Shown: one piece after another, positions 1 to 10,290 of the stretch
Layout of the letters: the number at the start of each line of letters is the position of its first letter
Position numbering within the stretch: position 1 is the stretch's first letter
Source of the DNA: Fructilactobacillus hinvesii
GTDB taxonomy: Bacteria; Bacillota; Bacilli; Lactobacillales; Lactobacillaceae
Direction: 5' to 3'
Length of the DNA: 64,000 nt
Assembly: GCF_024029435.1 (NCBI RefSeq)
Contig: NZ_CP097118.1
Span: forward strand, 868,001 to 932,000
Program-made: the position numbers and the translations under genes
Notes under the pieces: model-generated
The model's input: the letters and a program-made list of their open reading frames with translations, nothing else
Database searches by the model: none
What the model was told of the DNA's origin: nothing

Positions 1-2
1 AA

Positions 3-3000
3 GCCTTTCCAGAAGCCTATCAGGCGGGACAGGCTAACGACGTCAAAATGATTTACGGAATGGAAGCAAACGTGGTTGATGACGGGGAACCGATTGCCTT
101 TAATGACCAACATGTCAAGTTAAAGGATGCTACTTACGTAGTGTTTGATACCGAAACGACGGGGTTATCAGCCATTTATGACCGGGTCATTGAACTGTCG
201 GCGGTCAAGATGCAGGGGAACAATGTGATTGATGAGTTTGAAGAATTTATTGATCCAGGCTTTCATCTGTCAGAACAGACCACCGCGTTAACATCGATTA
301 CCGATGAAATGGTGGCCGGATCTAAATCAGAAGCAGAAGTCTTTCAACTCTTTCGGGATTTTTGTGGCGATGCAATCGTGGTGGGGCATAACGTAACTTT
401 TGACGTGGGCTTCATGAACACGGGGTATCAACGTCATGGAATGGAGCCAATTCAAAATCCGATTATTGATACGTTGACCCTGGCACGCTTTTTATATCCG
501 AACTATAAGAGCTACCGGTTAAATGTTTTAGCTAACAAATTTAACGTTAACCTGGAACACCATCACCGGGCCATCTTTGATGCGGAGACTACCGGGCATC
601 TGAATTATTTGTTTTTAAAGGATGCGGAAGAACAGTACGACATTGAGTATCATGACCAATTAAACGACCATATGACTGATAACGATGCCTATAAGCACGC
701 TCGTCCTTTCCATGTGATTTTGCTAACGAAAACGCAAGCCGGATTGAAAAATCTCTTTAAGTTGGTATCGTTAGCACACATCCGTTATTATTATCGGGTG
801 CCCCGGATTCCGCGGAGTGTGCTGGAAAAATACCGTGAAGGATTATTAGTTGGTTCAGCTTGTTCCAGCGGAGAAGTCTTTACGGCGTTGATGCAAAAGG
901 GAGAAGCAGAAGCCCTAGAAAAAGCAAAATTCTATGATTATTTAGAGGTGCAACCCCAAGTAGCTTACCAGCCCTTGATTGATAGCAAGCTGATTAGCGA
1001 TCATGGTAAATTACAGACGATTATTAAAAACTTGGTAAAGATTGCAGACCAAGTCCAGCTCCCGCTGGTAGCAACGGGGGATGTTCACTATTTGGACCCT
1101 CATGATGCGATTTATCGAAAGATCTTGATTCATTCTCAAGCCGGAAATCCTTTGAATCGACAAACGCTACCGGACGTTCACTTTCGTACCACGGATGAGT
1201 TGCTCGATGACTTTCATTTTTTAGGCGAAGAAAAAGCTCAAGAGATTGTTGTCACGAATTCGCAAAAAATTGCCGCTGACATTGAAACGGTTCACCCACT
1301 GAAAGATAAGTTGTATACACCAAGAATGGATGGTGCCGAAGATGAGATTAAGCAACGAACGATGAAAAAAGCCCATCAGTTGTATGGTGAAAATTTACCA
1401 GAATTAGTCGAGCACCGGCTGGATCGTGAACTTACAAGTATCATTAACAACGGATTCTCAGTGATTTATTTGATTTCGCAACGCCTGGTAGCTAAGTCGA
1501 ACAAAGATGGTTACCTGGTTGGATCCCGGGGATCAGTTGGATCTAGTTTGGTAGCAACGATGGCTGGAATCACTGAGGTGAATCCCCTTCCGCCTCACTA
1601 CCGTTGTCCACAGTGTCAGTATTCAGAGTTCTTTACTAAGGGAGAATACAGTTCGGGGTTTGATTTACCCGAAAAGAAATGTCCTGAGTGTGGCACCGTG
1701 ATGATTGGAGACGGGCATAACATCCCGTTTGAAACCTTCTTAGGTTTTAAAGGAAATAAGGTGCCTGATATTGATTTGAACTTTTCTGGAGATTACCAAG
1801 CAATTGCGCACAATTACACTAAGGTGCTCTTCGGTGAAAAAAATGTGTTCCGAGCTGGAACGATTGGAACCGTGGCCGATAAAACCGCTTATGGGTACGT
1901 GAAAGCTTACGAACGAGACGTGTACGAACCGCAGATGAACGGAACGATGCGGGGGGCAGAAATTGACCGGTTAGCAAAGGGAGCAACTGGAGTTAAACGA
2001 ACTACTGGACAACATCCAGCGGGGATTATCGTTGTGCCTGACTACATGGACATTTATGACTTTACGCCAATTCAATTTCCTGCTGAAGACCAAAACGCGG
2101 CTTGGAAAACCACCCACTTTGATTTCCATTCTATTCATGACAACATCTTAAAACTTGATATTTTAGGACATGATGATCCGACCATGATTCGGATGCTCCA
2201 GGATCTTTCTGGAATTGACCCATATTCGATTCCAATGAATGATCCGGGTGTAATGAAAATTTTTAGCAGTCCAGAGGTGTTAGGCGTAACCCCGGAACAG
2301 ATTTTTTCGAAAACGGGAACCCTTGGTATTCCTGAATTTGGGACCCACTTTGTCCGGGGGATGCTCGAAGAAACTAATCCCCAGAATTTTTCTGATTTAC
2401 TCCAAATTTCTGGATTATCGCACGGAACGGATGTGTGGCTTGGAAACGCCGAAGAATTGATTAAAGAGGGAACCGCAACAATTTCAAACGTAATTGGATG
2501 TCGGGATAACATCATGACCGACTTGATTAATTACGGGGTTGACTCAGAAACATCCTTTCAAATCATGGAAAAGGTCCGTAAGGGAAAGGGAATCAAACCG
2601 GAGTGGCAGGATAAAATGCGCGAAGCAAAAGTCCCAGACTGGTACATTGATTCTTGTTTAAAGATTAAGTACATGTTTCCCCGGGCACACGCGACAGCAT
2701 ACGTTTTGATGGCGCTACGGGTGGCCTATTTTAAGGTTTATTTTCCCCTTGTTTATTATGCAGCTTACTTTTCCGTGCGAGCCGATGACTTTGATGTTGA
2801 AGCGATGGCCCACGGTAAAGAAGCGGTCAAAAACGTGATTACTACCATTGATGGAAAGGGAAATGATGCCACTGCCAAGGAAAAGAATTTACAAACGGTC
2901 ATGCAGATTGCAAACGAAATGCTGGAAAGAGGATTTTCGTTTGAAATGATTGATTTGAATCTTTCTGATGCTTCGCAATGGTTGATGGATGGGAAAAAAC

Positions 3001-3206
3001 TCATCGCTCCCTTTAGTGCTGTTCCAGGACTAGGATTAAACGTGGCCAAGCAAATTGTGGCTGCCAGAGAGGACAAGCCGTTCCTTTCTAAAGAGGATCT
3101 TTCCAAACGTGGTGGAGTTTCTAAAACCATCATTGAATTTATGGATCGTAATGGGGTACTAAAAGGCTTACCAGATGAGAACCAGCTCAGTTTGTTTGAT
3201 CTGTAA
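3..3206 (+). CDS. polC: DNA polymerase III PolC-type alpha subunit (5' partial)
   Basis: This is the replicative polymerase of low-GC Gram-positives, combining 5'-3' synthesis with a built-in proofreading exonuclease. The reading frame is open from base 3, so the gene starts upstream of the window; the N-terminal OB region and the first part of the PHP domain are missing. Visible in order are the end of the first PHP segment, the inserted exonuclease (DTETTG at 147-164), the second PHP part, a four-cysteine zinc knuckle (CPQC near 1605, CPEC near 1680), and the catalytic PDIDLNF at 1764-1784 in the palm. The C-terminus is intact and ends in an ENQLSLFDL tail, which resembles a sliding-clamp binding motif. 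The ATG at 48 is internal, not the start. The identity is certain; only the upstream extent is unseen. Confidence 0.97.
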   Translation, partial: AFPEAYQAGQANDVKMIYGMEANVVDDGEPIAFNDQHVKLKDATYVVFDTETTGLSAIYDRVIELSAVKMQGNNVIDEFEEFIDPGFHLSEQTTALTSITDEMVAGSKSEAEVFQLFRDFCGDAIVVGHNVTFDVGFMNTGYQRHGMEPIQNPIIDTLTLARFLYPNYKSYRLNVLANKFNVNLEHHHRAIFDAETTGHLNYLFLKDAEEQYDIEYHDQLNDHMTDNDAYKHARPFHVILLTKTQAGLKNLFKLVSLAHIRYYYRVPRIPRSVLEKYREGLLVGSACSSGEVFTALMQKGEAEALEKAKFYDYLEVQPQVAYQPLIDSKLISDHGKLQTIIKNLVKIADQVQLPLVATGDVHYLDPHDAIYRKILIHSQAGNPLNRQTLPDVHFRTTDELLDDFHFLGEEKAQEIVVTNSQKIAADIETVHPLKDKLYTPRMDGAEDEIKQRTMKKAHQLYGENLPELVEHRLDRELTSIINNGFSVIYLISQRLVAKSNKDGYLVGSRGSVGSSLVATMAGITEVNPLPPHYRCPQCQYSEFFTKGEYSSGFDLPEKKCPECGTVMIGDGHNIPFETFLGFKGNKVPDIDLNFSGDYQAIAHNYTKVLFGEKNVFRAGTIGTVADKTAYGYVKAYERDVYEPQMNGTMRGAEIDRLAKGATGVKRTTGQHPAGIIVVPDYMDIYDFTPIQFPAEDQNAAWKTTHFDFHSIHDNILKLDILGHDDPTMIRMLQDLSGIDPYSIPMNDPGVMKIFSSPEVLGVTPEQIFSKTGTLGIPEFGTHFVRGMLEETNPQNFSDLLQISGLSHGTDVWLGNAEELIKEGTATISNVIGCRDNIMTDLINYGVDSETSFQIMEKVRKGKGIKPEWQDKMREAKVPDWYIDSCLKIKYMFPRAHATAYVLMALRVAYFKVYFPLVYYAAYFSVRADDFDVEAMAHGKEAVKNVITTIDGKGNDATAKEKNLQTVMQIANEMLERGFSFEMIDLNLSDASQWLMDGKKLIAPFSAVPGLGLNVAKQIVAAREDKPFLSKEDLSKRGGVSKTIIEFMDRNGVLKGLPDENQLSLFDL

Positions 3207-3212
3207 GCTGAT

Positions 3213-3240
3213 TGATAAGCGTCATGATTTGTGTTACACT
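3213..3240 (+). promoter_or_regulatory. Predicted promoter of the rimP-nusA-infB operon
   Basis: TTGATA (3213-3218), a 16-base spacer and TACACT (3235-3240) preceded by TGT, giving an extended -10. It lies just after the polC stop and before a terminator hairpin, so its transcript must read through that hairpin to reach rimP. Confidence 0.6.
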
Positions 3241-3267
3241 GATACAAGTAATTGAAAACTCTTTTAG

Positions 3268-3294
3268 GAGTGAGCAGCGATGCTCGCTCTTTTT
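3268..3294 (+). terminator. Intrinsic terminator or attenuator between polC and rimP
   Basis: A 9-bp stem (3268-3276 with 3281-3289, one G-T pair) with a GCGA loop, followed by a run of five Ts. It can end polC transcripts. Because a promoter sits upstream of it, it could also attenuate the rimP operon. Confidence 0.75.
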
Positions 3295-3320
3295 ATTAGA
3301 AACACTTGGGAGGGAAATAG

Positions 3321-3803
3321 TTGAGCGAAACGAGCGAAATCATTGCAAAAGTCACAGAAACTGTAGAACCAATTCTAGCGGCAGCCGGCTTTTATTTGTA
3401 TGACATTGAGTTTGTTAAAGAAGGCGGTAGCTGGTACTTACGAGTTTTTGTGGACAAAGACGGTGGTATTACGTTGGATGACTGTGTGTTAGTTAGTGAT
3501 CAACTCAGCGAAAAGTTAGATGAGCTGGATCCGGATCCGTTTTTAGAACCATACTTTTTGGAAGTTTCGTCTCCAGGTGCAGAACGACCCCTAAAAAAAG
3601 AGCAGGACTATCAACGGGCTCTTAATGAATACGTTCATCTTTCCCTTTACCAAAAATTAGCAGGGAAAAAGACGTACGAAGGGACGTTAATTAAAGTAAA
3701 CGAACAAGATTTAACCATTCGAGTAGCGGAAAAGAACCGGGAACAAGAGCTAGTTGTTCCCCGCAATTTAATTTCACAAGCTAGATTGGCAATTAAATTT
3801 TAA
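3321..3803 (+). CDS. rimP: Ribosome maturation factor RimP
   Basis: RimP binds the free 30S subunit and is needed for its late maturation. The 160-residue protein has the normal length, with the N-terminal alpha/beta domain ([18 protein letters not shown], about residues 34-51, and the [12 protein letters not shown] motif around 86-97) and an SH3-like C-terminal domain. The start is a TTG at 3321, chosen because a GGGAGGG ribosome binding site ends six bases before it and the protein then begins like its family ([13 protein letters not shown]). It is the first gene of the rimP-nusA-rnpM-ylxQ-infB-rbfA operon; nusA follows after 19 bases with its own ribosome binding site. Confidence 0.95.
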   Translation: MSETSEIIAKVTETVEPILAAAGFYLYDIEFVKEGGSWYLRVFVDKDGGITLDDCVLVSDQLSEKLDELDPDPFLEPYFLEVSSPGAERPLKKEQDYQRALNEYVHLSLYQKLAGKKTYEGTLIKVNEQDLTIRVAEKNREQELVVPRNLISQARLAIKF

Positions 3804-3822
3804 CGAGGAGGAAATACAGACA

Positions 3823-4926
3823 ATGAGTAAAGAGTTAGTGACGGCCCTTGATGAACTAGAACGAGAAAAGGGCGTTAAAAAAGAAGTTGTGATTGAAGCT
3901 TTAGAAGCAGCCTTGATTTCAGCATACAAACGGAATTACGACCAAGCCCAAAACGTAGCCGTTGAATTTGACGAGCGGCAGGGCAACATTAACGTATATG
4001 CCGTGAAAAAAGTTGTGGAAGAAGTCGTTGATCCGCGTTTAGAAGTGAGTTTGGATGAAGCCCTCCAGATTAACCGTGGTTATGAGCTCGGAGACGAGAT
4101 CAAGTTTAAGGTAACCCCCAAGGACTTTGGTCGGATTGCAGCCCAAACTGCTAAACAGGTTATCATGCAACGGGTTCGAGAAGCCGAACGCCAAAATGTT
4201 TATGACAAGTACAGTAAGTACCAAGATGAACTGGTAACGGCTGAAGTGGAACGGCAAGATAACCGGTTTGTCTACTTGAATCTGGATGGGGTCGAAGCCG
4301 CCATGGCTCATAATGATCAGATGCCAAACGAAACATATCGTCCCCAAGATAAGTTGAAAGTGTACGTAACCAACGTTGATGATGCTGCCAAGGGTCCCCA
4401 AGTATTTGTGAGCCGGACGGCCCCTGGTTTGTTGAAACGTTTGTTTGAACAAGAGGTTCCTGAAGTTTACGATGGCGTTGTAGAAATTGTTTCAATTGCC
4501 AGAGAAGCTGGAGATCGGTCTAAAGTAGCAGTAAAGTCCAACGAAGCTAACGTGGATCCGGTTGGGACCACGGTGGGGCCTCGGGGTCAACGAGTGCAAG
4601 ACATCGTCAATGAACTGGGTGGCGAAAACATGGACATCGTTCAGTGGGATGAAGATCCTGCTCAATATATTGCCAATGCCTTGAATCCGGCAGAAGTAAT
4701 TGACGTAATTTTTAAAGACGGCGAAGAAAAAGCCTGCACCGTGGTGGTTCCAGACGACCAATTGTCATTGGCCATTGGAAAGCGGGGACAAAACGCCCGA
4801 TTGGCTGCCCGTTTAACTGGCTATCGGATTGATATTAAAGCCGAATCAGAAATGGCAGAAGCGGATGAACCAGCTGCAGATGTTGCTACTGATCAAACTG
4901 ATGACGTTAGCACAGACGAAGACTAA
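3823..4926 (+). CDS. nusA: Transcription termination/antitermination protein NusA
   Basis: NusA binds RNA polymerase and nascent RNA and modulates pausing, intrinsic termination and antitermination. The 367-residue protein is the short Firmicutes form: an N-terminal polymerase-binding domain, an S1 domain (about residues 135-200), then two KH domains marked by VGPRGQRVQDIV (about 248-259) and IGKRGQNARLAARLTG (about 320-335). It lacks the C-terminal acidic repeats of the enterobacterial protein but ends in an acidic tail rich in Asp and Glu. Start ATG has GAGGAGG upstream. In other bacteria NusA autoregulates this operon, which makes the terminator-like hairpin before rimP a plausible target (inference). 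Confidence 0.97.
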   Translation: MSKELVTALDELEREKGVKKEVVIEALEAALISAYKRNYDQAQNVAVEFDERQGNINVYAVKKVVEEVVDPRLEVSLDEALQINRGYELGDEIKFKVTPKDFGRIAAQTAKQVIMQRVREAERQNVYDKYSKYQDELVTAEVERQDNRFVYLNLDGVEAAMAHNDQMPNETYRPQDKLKVYVTNVDDAAKGPQVFVSRTAPGLLKRLFEQEVPEVYDGVVEIVSIAREAGDRSKVAVKSNEANVDPVGTTVGPRGQRVQDIVNELGGENMDIVQWDEDPAQYIANALNPAEVIDVIFKDGEEKACTVVVPDDQLSLAIGKRGQNARLAARLTGYRIDIKAESEMAEADEPAADVATDQTDDVSTDED

Positions 4927-4961
4927 TCATTCGTAAAGATCAGGCAAAGGGGTGAAGCAGG

Positions 4962-5267
4962 TTGAAGAAGAAACGCAAGATTCCGATGCGAAAGGACGTT
5001 ATTTCCGGGGAAATGTTTCCCAAAAAGGAATTAGTCCGGATTGTCCGAGATAAGGAAATGAACGTAGAATTAGATCCCACCGGTAAAAAAGCTGGGCGAG
5101 GAGCTTACGTTCAGGTTAACGTAGCAGCGGTAAAAAAAGCACGAGACGAAAAGATTCTGGATCAAGTTTTCTCTGTAACTTTACCGCCAGAGTTTTATAC
5201 GACCTTGATTGACTACGTTGATCACATTCAAGCCCGCCGGGAACTGATGAAAAATGACCAATTATAA
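4962..5267 (+). CDS. rnpM: YlxR-family RNase P modulator RnpM
   Basis: This is a small basic RNA-binding protein of the YlxR (DUF448) family, described in Firmicutes as a modulator of RNase P. The 101-residue protein contains the family hallmark RxIPMRKDVISGEMFPKKELVRIVR at the N-terminus (written here as the segments IPMRKD and KKELVRIVR) and the later GRGAYV motif. It begins with TTG, supported by AAGGGGTGAAG upstream. It sits between nusA and ylxQ, its universal place in Gram-positives, and overlaps ylxQ by 14 bases, which suggests translational coupling. The family assignment is firm; the RNase P role is transferred from other species. Confidence 0.93.
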   Translation: MKKKRKIPMRKDVISGEMFPKKELVRIVRDKEMNVELDPTGKKAGRGAYVQVNVAAVKKARDEKILDQVFSVTLPPEFYTTLIDYVDHIQARRELMKNDQL

Positions 5268-5556
5268 GCAGACGCTTAATTTGTTGGGAATCGCTCGGAG
5301 AGCTGGTAAAATAGTTACGGGAGAGTCCTTAGTTTTAACCGGAATTCGCCGTAAGCAGGTGCAATTTTTGGTTTTAGCTAGTGATGCTGGAGCAGCCACA
5401 ACCAAACGTTTTTTGGACAAAAGCCGTTTTTATGGTGTTCCAGTTAACAACGACTTAAACAAAGCAGAATTGAGTGCGGCCATTGGCCAACAACGAACAG
5501 TTATCGGAATCACAGATCAAGGTTTTGCGAGGAAATTAAATGAAATAAATAAGTAA
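5254..5556 (+). CDS. ylxQ: L7Ae-family ribosomal-like protein YlxQ
   Basis: YlxQ is a 100-residue protein of the L7Ae/L30e/S12e/Gadd45 fold, members of which bind kink-turn RNAs. The characteristic opening [15 protein letters not shown] (about residues 10-24) and the strand [11 protein letters not shown] are present. It is encoded inside the nusA-infB operon, overlapping rnpM by 14 bases and ending 13 bases before infB. Its exact RNA target in lactobacilli is not established, so only a general RNA-binding role should be assumed. Confidence 0.9.
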   Translation: MTNYKQTLNLLGIARRAGKIVTGESLVLTGIRRKQVQFLVLASDAGAATTKRFLDKSRFYGVPVNNDLNKAELSAAIGQQRTVIGITDQGFARKLNEINK

Positions 5557-5569
5557 GGAGCGTGGTTTC

Positions 5570-7912
5570 ATGGCGAAAAAAAGAATCTATGAACTAGCAA
5601 AAGAATTAAACGTTCCCAGTAAAAAAGTACTGGGTGTAGCGCAGGCCAATGGGATTAAAGTGAAAAATCACATGTCATCGTTAGATGCAGCCCAGGAAAA
5701 AACAGTACGAGGTGCAATGACTAATAAAAGCCAACCAAGCGGGACTAATCGGTCCAAGGCAACGGAAACCAAACAACGGACCACTAATCAAAATGCTAAG
5801 CCGGCTCGTCAGCACCAAACGGGAGCAAAGCCGCAATCAAAACAGCAACACCATGCTAATGCTAGTCAATCCAAGCCAACCACAAAGTCAAATCATACTA
5901 AGCCGGACAAGCAGCAACAATCCGCACGTTCACAACAAACTACGGGTCACAAGGCAACGAACTCCACGACTAAACCGAAAAATGGTGGGGGTAAGTTCGG
6001 TGGCAGTTTAAACCGGAATAATAATAACAATAAAAACAAAAAGAAACGCCGGAATAATCGGAATAACCGTTTTTCGAATATGTATTCCAAAAACCAACGG
6101 ATTCGGCAGAATCACAAGAAGAAAGCTCCAACGGTTAGAAAAAACCGGCCGTTGCCAGAGGTTTTGGTCTATGAAGATGGGATGAATGCCCAGGACTTAG
6201 GGAAACTATTGCATAGAGAACCAGCCGAAATCATCAAGAAACTCTTTATGTTAGGGATGATGGTTAACCAAAACCAGTCGCTAGATAAAGATACGATTGA
6301 AGTTTTAGCTGAAGACTATGGAATTCAGGCGCAAGAAAAGGAACACGTTAACGTTTCTGATATTGATAAATTCTTTGAAGAAGAAGAAAACAACACCAGT
6401 TACCAAGCTCCTCGTCCGCCAGTTGTAACCATTATGGGTCACGTTGACCACGGGAAAACGACTTTACTGGATTACCTGCGTCACTCCCACATTACAGCGG
6501 GGGAAGCCGGGGGAATTACACAGGCGATCGGGGCCTACCAACTCAAGCAAGATGATCATTTGATTACGTTCTTGGATACCCCTGGACATGCCGCCTTTAC
6601 TGAGATGCGGGCACGGGGTGCTAACATTACTGACATTACGGTGCTTGTGGTTGCTGCTGACGATGGGGTAATGCCACAGACCGTTGAGGCAATTGACCAT
6701 GCCAAGGAAGCAAATACTCCGATTATCGTGGCCGTGAACAAGATTGACCGGCCCAACGCTAACCCGCAACATGTAAAAGAACAGTTGATGAACTACGGTT
6801 TAGTTCCAGAAGATTATGGTGGAGATACCATTTTCGTTGACATCTCCGCTAAAAACGGAACGAACGTGGACGAACTTTTGAACATGATTCTGTTACAAGC
6901 AGACGTGATGGAATTAAAGGCTAATCCGCGGCAAAATGGAGCTGGATCGGTAGTTGAAGCACGACTAGATCGTGGAAAAGGACCAGTCGCAACGCTCCTA
7001 GTTCAACAAGGAACTTTACATCGTGGTGATCCAATTGTGGTTGGTGATACCTTTGGTCGAGTGCGGACCATGACCAACGAAGCAGGCCAAGATCTTGAAT
7101 CTGCTACCCCATCTACTCCAGTTGAAATTACCGGATTAAATGCCGTACCTGAAGCCGGAGACCGGTTCGTGGTCTTTGACGACGAAAAGACGGCCCGAGC
7201 TGCTGGAGAAGAACGGGCTAAAGAAGCACAGATGGAAGAACGGAAGCAAAATAACCGGGTGACGTTGGACAACTTGTTTGATTCCATGAAACAAGAGGAC
7301 ATGAAACAAGTAAACGTCATCATTAAGGCTGACGTGCAAGGATCTGTAGAAGCATTATCTGACAGTCTTAAGAAAATCGACGTCGAAGGGGTAAACGTCA
7401 ATGTTATTCATGCTTCTGTAGGAGCTGTGAATGAAAGTGATATTGCTTTGGCGAAGGCAAGTAATGCCATCATCATTGGATTTAACGTTCGGCCAACTCC
7501 GCAAGCCAAGTTACAGGCAGAAACGGACAAGATTGACGTCCGTCTTTATCAAGTTATTTATAACGCAATTGACGATGTAACTGCAGCCATGAAAGGGAAA
7601 CTCGATCCAACTTACGTGGAAGAAGTTACTGGAAGCATCGAAGTCCGTCAGATTTACAAAGCTTCAGCGGTTGGAACGATTGCTGGAGGAATGGTTAGCG
7701 AAGGTTACATCAGAAACGACAGTAAGGTACGCTTGGTTCGAGACGGAGTAGTTAAATACGATGGGGAACTGGGCAGCTTAAAGCGTTTCAAAGATGATGT
7801 TAAGGAAGTTAAGCAAGGTCACGAATGTGGTTTGACGATTGCTAACTACAATGACATCAAGGTTGGAGACGTAATCGAAGCCTACCATATGAAAGAAGTT
7901 GCTCCGAAATAA
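5570..7912 (+). CDS. infB: Translation initiation factor IF-2
   Basis: IF-2 is the GTPase that delivers initiator tRNA to the ribosome and promotes subunit joining. The 780-residue protein starts with an IF2N segment ([17 protein letters not shown]), followed by a long Gln/Lys/Asn-rich linker of low complexity (about residues 45-195), a second IF2N segment, and the G domain: [10 protein letters not shown] (289-298), DTPGHAAF (336-343) and NKID (about 390). Domains II, III and IV follow. The linker varies widely between species. ATG is preceded by AAGGAGCG. It is translated in the rimP-rbfA operon; rbfA follows after 11 bases. Confidence 0.98.
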   Translation: MAKKRIYELAKELNVPSKKVLGVAQANGIKVKNHMSSLDAAQEKTVRGAMTNKSQPSGTNRSKATETKQRTTNQNAKPARQHQTGAKPQSKQQHHANASQSKPTTKSNHTKPDKQQQSARSQQTTGHKATNSTTKPKNGGGKFGGSLNRNNNNNKNKKKRRNNRNNRFSNMYSKNQRIRQNHKKKAPTVRKNRPLPEVLVYEDGMNAQDLGKLLHREPAEIIKKLFMLGMMVNQNQSLDKDTIEVLAEDYGIQAQEKEHVNVSDIDKFFEEEENNTSYQAPRPPVVTIMGHVDHGKTTLLDYLRHSHITAGEAGGITQAIGAYQLKQDDHLITFLDTPGHAAFTEMRARGANITDITVLVVAADDGVMPQTVEAIDHAKEANTPIIVAVNKIDRPNANPQHVKEQLMNYGLVPEDYGGDTIFVDISAKNGTNVDELLNMILLQADVMELKANPRQNGAGSVVEARLDRGKGPVATLLVQQGTLHRGDPIVVGDTFGRVRTMTNEAGQDLESATPSTPVEITGLNAVPEAGDRFVVFDDEKTARAAGEERAKEAQMEERKQNNRVTLDNLFDSMKQEDMKQVNVIIKADVQGSVEALSDSLKKIDVEGVNVNVIHASVGAVNESDIALAKASNAIIIGFNVRPTPQAKLQAETDKIDVRLYQVIYNAIDDVTAAMKGKLDPTYVEEVTGSIEVRQIYKASAVGTIAGGMVSEGYIRNDSKVRLVRDGVVKYDGELGSLKRFKDDVKEVKQGHECGLTIANYNDIKVGDVIEAYHMKEVAPK

Positions 7913-7923
7913 AGGAGGAAACA

Positions 7924-8274
7924 ATGGCAAAACAATATCGAGTTGGACGACTCCAACAAGAAATTCAAAAGGAAGTTGATGACATCCTTTTGAAACGAGT
8001 ACGGGATCCACGCGTTCAGGGTGTAACAATCACGGGCGTTAAAGTGACCGGTGACTTACAGCAGGCCACGATTTTTTACAGCATCCTTTCAAGCGATAAA
8101 GAAGAACAAGAACAGGTGCAAAAGGGCTTGGATAAAGCAAATGGTCTGATTCGTGGTGAAATAGGTCATCGGTTAAGCATTTACGTAACTCCTGAGATTC
8201 ACTTTGAACGTGACGAATCGATTGAATACGGAAGTAAGATTGACCAACTCATTAATAAACTAAATCAACAATAA
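7924..8274 (+). CDS. rbfA: Ribosome-binding factor A
   Basis: RbfA is a KH-fold protein that binds the 30S subunit during late assembly and is associated with 16S rRNA 5'-end processing and cold adaptation. The 116-residue product has the usual length and the family pattern: RVGRLQQEIQKEV at the N-terminus, RDPRVQGVTITGVKVTGDL (about residues 27-45) and a C-terminal PEIHFERDESIEYGSKID. AAAGGAGG precedes the ATG. It is the last gene of the operon, ending seven bases before a strong terminator. Confidence 0.96.
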   Translation: MAKQYRVGRLQQEIQKEVDDILLKRVRDPRVQGVTITGVKVTGDLQQATIFYSILSSDKEEQEQVQKGLDKANGLIRGEIGHRLSIYVTPEIHFERDESIEYGSKIDQLINKLNQQ

Positions 8275-8281
8275 AAAAAGA

Positions 8282-8312
8282 ATGGCTGAGGAAATTTTTC
8301 TCAGTCATTTTT
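8282..8312 (+). terminator. Terminator after rbfA
   Basis: A 9-bp stem (8282-8290 with 8300-8308), loop of nine bases, followed by TTTTT. It separates the rimP-rbfA operon from truB-ribF, although no clear separate promoter for truB was seen, so partial read-through is likely. Confidence 0.85.
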
Positions 8313-8343
8313 GCGTACTTAAACTTAAACAGAGGAGGCCCCC

Positions 8344-9255
8344 ATGATAAACGGAATTATTCCGCTGTATAAACCCTTGGGCATGACCAGCTTCAGTTGT
8401 GTCAGTAAGATGCGTGGAATTGTGCACCAAAAAAAGGTCGGTCACAGTGGGACCCTGGATCCTAACGTTGACGGAGTCCTACCCATTTGTTTGGGCAGCG
8501 GGACCAAGGTGGTTGATTATTTGATGGCAACTGGAAAAACCTATCGGGGCGCGATTACTTTGGGATTCGCGACCACGACAGAAGACTTAGATGGAGAAAT
8601 TGTTGCCGAACAACATGATTTCACCCCATTAACCATGGAGCAGATTAAAGCCGGGTTAACCCACTTTGTTGGCTCCATTACCCAGATTCCACCAATGTAT
8701 TCGGCGGTCAAGGTGAATGGACGGCGTTTGTATGATTATGCTCGCCACGGTGAAACGGTCGAAAGACCGCGACGGGTCGTTAAGATTACCGATTTTTATC
8801 CAATTGGAGCTCCCGTGATTGATAAGGAGGCGGGGACTCAAACCATCTTCTTTGAAGTTCACTGTAGCAAAGGGACTTATGTTCGGACGCTAGCGGTGGA
8901 TTTTGGTCGCTATTTTGGGTTACCAGCGGTGATGTCACAGTTAACTCGTATTGCGAGTGGTGGTTTTGACATCCAACAAACGGTTTCATTTGCTGAATTA
9001 GAAGCGGCCCAAGCAGCTGGAACGTTAGAACAGTTAGTCTATCCAATTGATCATGCTCTACATGGTTTTACGCACGTTGATTTAACGGTCGACCAATGGG
9101 AACGAGTTCAACACGGAGCGTTTTTATCTGCAACGGATCTGCAAGCCACTGAAGCTGAAATTGTTTTACGCTATAATGGTAGCGATAAGGCTTTATATTG
9201 CTATGACAATCAGCACCAGTTGTATAAGCCACAAAAAATGTTTAGTTTGGAGTAA
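8344..9255 (+). CDS. truB: tRNA pseudouridine(55) synthase TruB
   Basis: TruB isomerises U55 in the T-loop of nearly all tRNAs to pseudouridine. The 303-residue protein carries the catalytic motif GHSGTLDPNVDGVLP with the nucleophile Asp at residue 39, the family's KxxGMTSF opening (KPLGMTSFSCV), and the RxRRVVKITDF and CSKGTYVRTLA motifs. A GAGGAGG site precedes the ATG. The N-V-D-G variant after the catalytic Asp is what I would expect in lactobacilli. ribF begins six bases after the stop, a conserved pairing. Confidence 0.96.
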   Translation: MINGIIPLYKPLGMTSFSCVSKMRGIVHQKKVGHSGTLDPNVDGVLPICLGSGTKVVDYLMATGKTYRGAITLGFATTTEDLDGEIVAEQHDFTPLTMEQIKAGLTHFVGSITQIPPMYSAVKVNGRRLYDYARHGETVERPRRVVKITDFYPIGAPVIDKEAGTQTIFFEVHCSKGTYVRTLAVDFGRYFGLPAVMSQLTRIASGGFDIQQTVSFAELEAAQAAGTLEQLVYPIDHALHGFTHVDLTVDQWERVQHGAFLSATDLQATEAEIVLRYNGSDKALYCYDNQHQLYKPQKMFSLE

Positions 9256-9261
9256 CAAGCG

Positions 9262-10212
9262 ATGCAAATTATGAAGTTAGCGTATCCGCTAGAACAAGAT
9301 CAACACTTTCAAACCCCAGTTGTCTTAGCAATGGGTTTCTTTGATGGAGTCCACCTTGGGCACCAAAACGTGATTAAGCGGGCTAAGGAAATCGCGCAAG
9401 CACGAGGACTTCCGCTAGCTGTGCTAACCTATGATCATCATCCGGCCATAGTCTATCAGCAACTCACTGGAGATGATGCTCGGTATTTAACTTTGCCAGA
9501 TGCAAAGTATCAATTGTTTCAAAAACTTGGCGTTGACTATGTCTATGAAGTTAACTATGACTATGACTTTCAAGCGCAGGATCCCCAAACCTTCGTGGAT
9601 AATTTCATTGTACGGATGGGAGCTAGTGTGGTGGTTGCTGGTTTTGATCATACTTATGGAAAACATGATGCTGCGATGCCTAATTTAGCGGACTATGCCC
9701 AGGGACGGTTTACCGTGGAGACGGTTTCTGCTTTACTCATGGACGACAAGAAAATTAGTTCCACCCGAGTCCGTCGTAACCTCAGTGATGGTCACTTAGA
9801 AACCGTCCACCGGTTATTGAATCGTCCCTTTACGATTAGTGGAACTGTGGTTCATGGACTGGCTCGAGGACGGACTTTGGGTTATCCCACGGCGAACATC
9901 CATTATAATGATGAGCAGCGGATGCCACCGTTGGGCGTCTACATCGTCATGATGCAGATTAATCACCAGTGTTATCCGGGGATGGCTTCGATTGGGAAAA
10001 ACGTGACCTTTGGAGATCAAAACCCGATTACATTAGAGGTTAATCTATTGGATTTTGAACGTAATATCTATGGAAAACGGGTGCAGGTGCAGTTTTTAAA
10101 GAAAACTCGCGACGAAGTTAAATACGAAGGAGAAGCAGCCTTAGTCCGGCAGCTAGAACGTGACGAACAAGCAACAAGGAAATTTTTCCAATCTGACAAG
10201 CGTAATTCTTGA
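9262..10212 (+). CDS. ribF: Bifunctional riboflavin kinase / FMN adenylyltransferase
   Basis: RibF phosphorylates riboflavin to FMN and adenylates FMN to FAD, the sole route to flavin cofactors from imported riboflavin. The 316-residue protein has the N-terminal adenylyltransferase nucleotide-binding motif GFFDGVHLGHQ (about residues 26-36) and the ISSTRVRR motif, and the C-terminal kinase domain with RGRTLGYPTANI and a conserved GVY. The first ATG at 9262 is used because GGAG lies nine bases upstream; a second ATG at 9271 is further from it. It is co-transcribed with truB. No biosynthetic rib genes are in the window. Confidence 0.95.
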   Translation: MQIMKLAYPLEQDQHFQTPVVLAMGFFDGVHLGHQNVIKRAKEIAQARGLPLAVLTYDHHPAIVYQQLTGDDARYLTLPDAKYQLFQKLGVDYVYEVNYDYDFQAQDPQTFVDNFIVRMGASVVVAGFDHTYGKHDAAMPNLADYAQGRFTVETVSALLMDDKKISSTRVRRNLSDGHLETVHRLLNRPFTISGTVVHGLARGRTLGYPTANIHYNDEQRMPPLGVYIVMMQINHQCYPGMASIGKNVTFGDQNPITLEVNLLDFERNIYGKRVQVQFLKKTRDEVKYEGEAALVRQLERDEQATRKFFQSDKRNS

Positions 10213-10237
10213 CCTTCATAATGATCCTTGATACAGT
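10209..10237 (+). promoter_or_regulatory. Predicted promoter of the hrcA-grpE-dnaK operon
   Basis: TTGACC (10209-10214), a 17-base spacer and TACAGT (10232-10237), overlapping the end of ribF. A TATAAA at 10238-10243 is an alternative -10. The CIRCE operator begins about 11 bases downstream of the -10. Confidence 0.6.
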
Positions 10238-10248
10238 ATAAATGTACC

Positions 10249-10275
10249 TTAGCACTTGGTAATTGAGAGTGCTAA
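10249..10275 (+). promoter_or_regulatory. CIRCE operator (HrcA binding site)
   Basis: TTAGCACTT, nine bases, GAGTGCTAA. It matches the CIRCE consensus with a single deviation in the left arm (T for C at its ninth base). It lies around the transcription start of hrcA and should make the operon self-repressed by HrcA. Confidence 0.95.
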
Positions 10276-10290
10276 AAAGAGGTGGTGAAG

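Noticed and set aside
2765-3247. Minus-strand open frames inside polC and other long genes
   Set aside because: They are antisense shadows of strongly coding regions, with no ribosome binding sites and no recognisable protein pattern.
3212-3403. Small open frame between polC and rimP
   Set aside because: It runs through the promoter and terminator, has no ribosome binding site, and its end overlaps rimP in another frame.
5700-6130. Possible DNA repeat region in infB
   Set aside because: The Asn/Lys/Gln-rich coding linker of IF-2 causes it; this is normal low-complexity sequence of the family, not a repeat array.
9000-9270. FMN riboswitch before ribF or ribU
   Set aside because: No conserved FMN-aptamer segments were seen near 9255 or 56030.
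9814-10020. Antisense open frames within truB and ribF
   Set aside because: Composition follows the codon structure of the plus-strand genes; no start signals.
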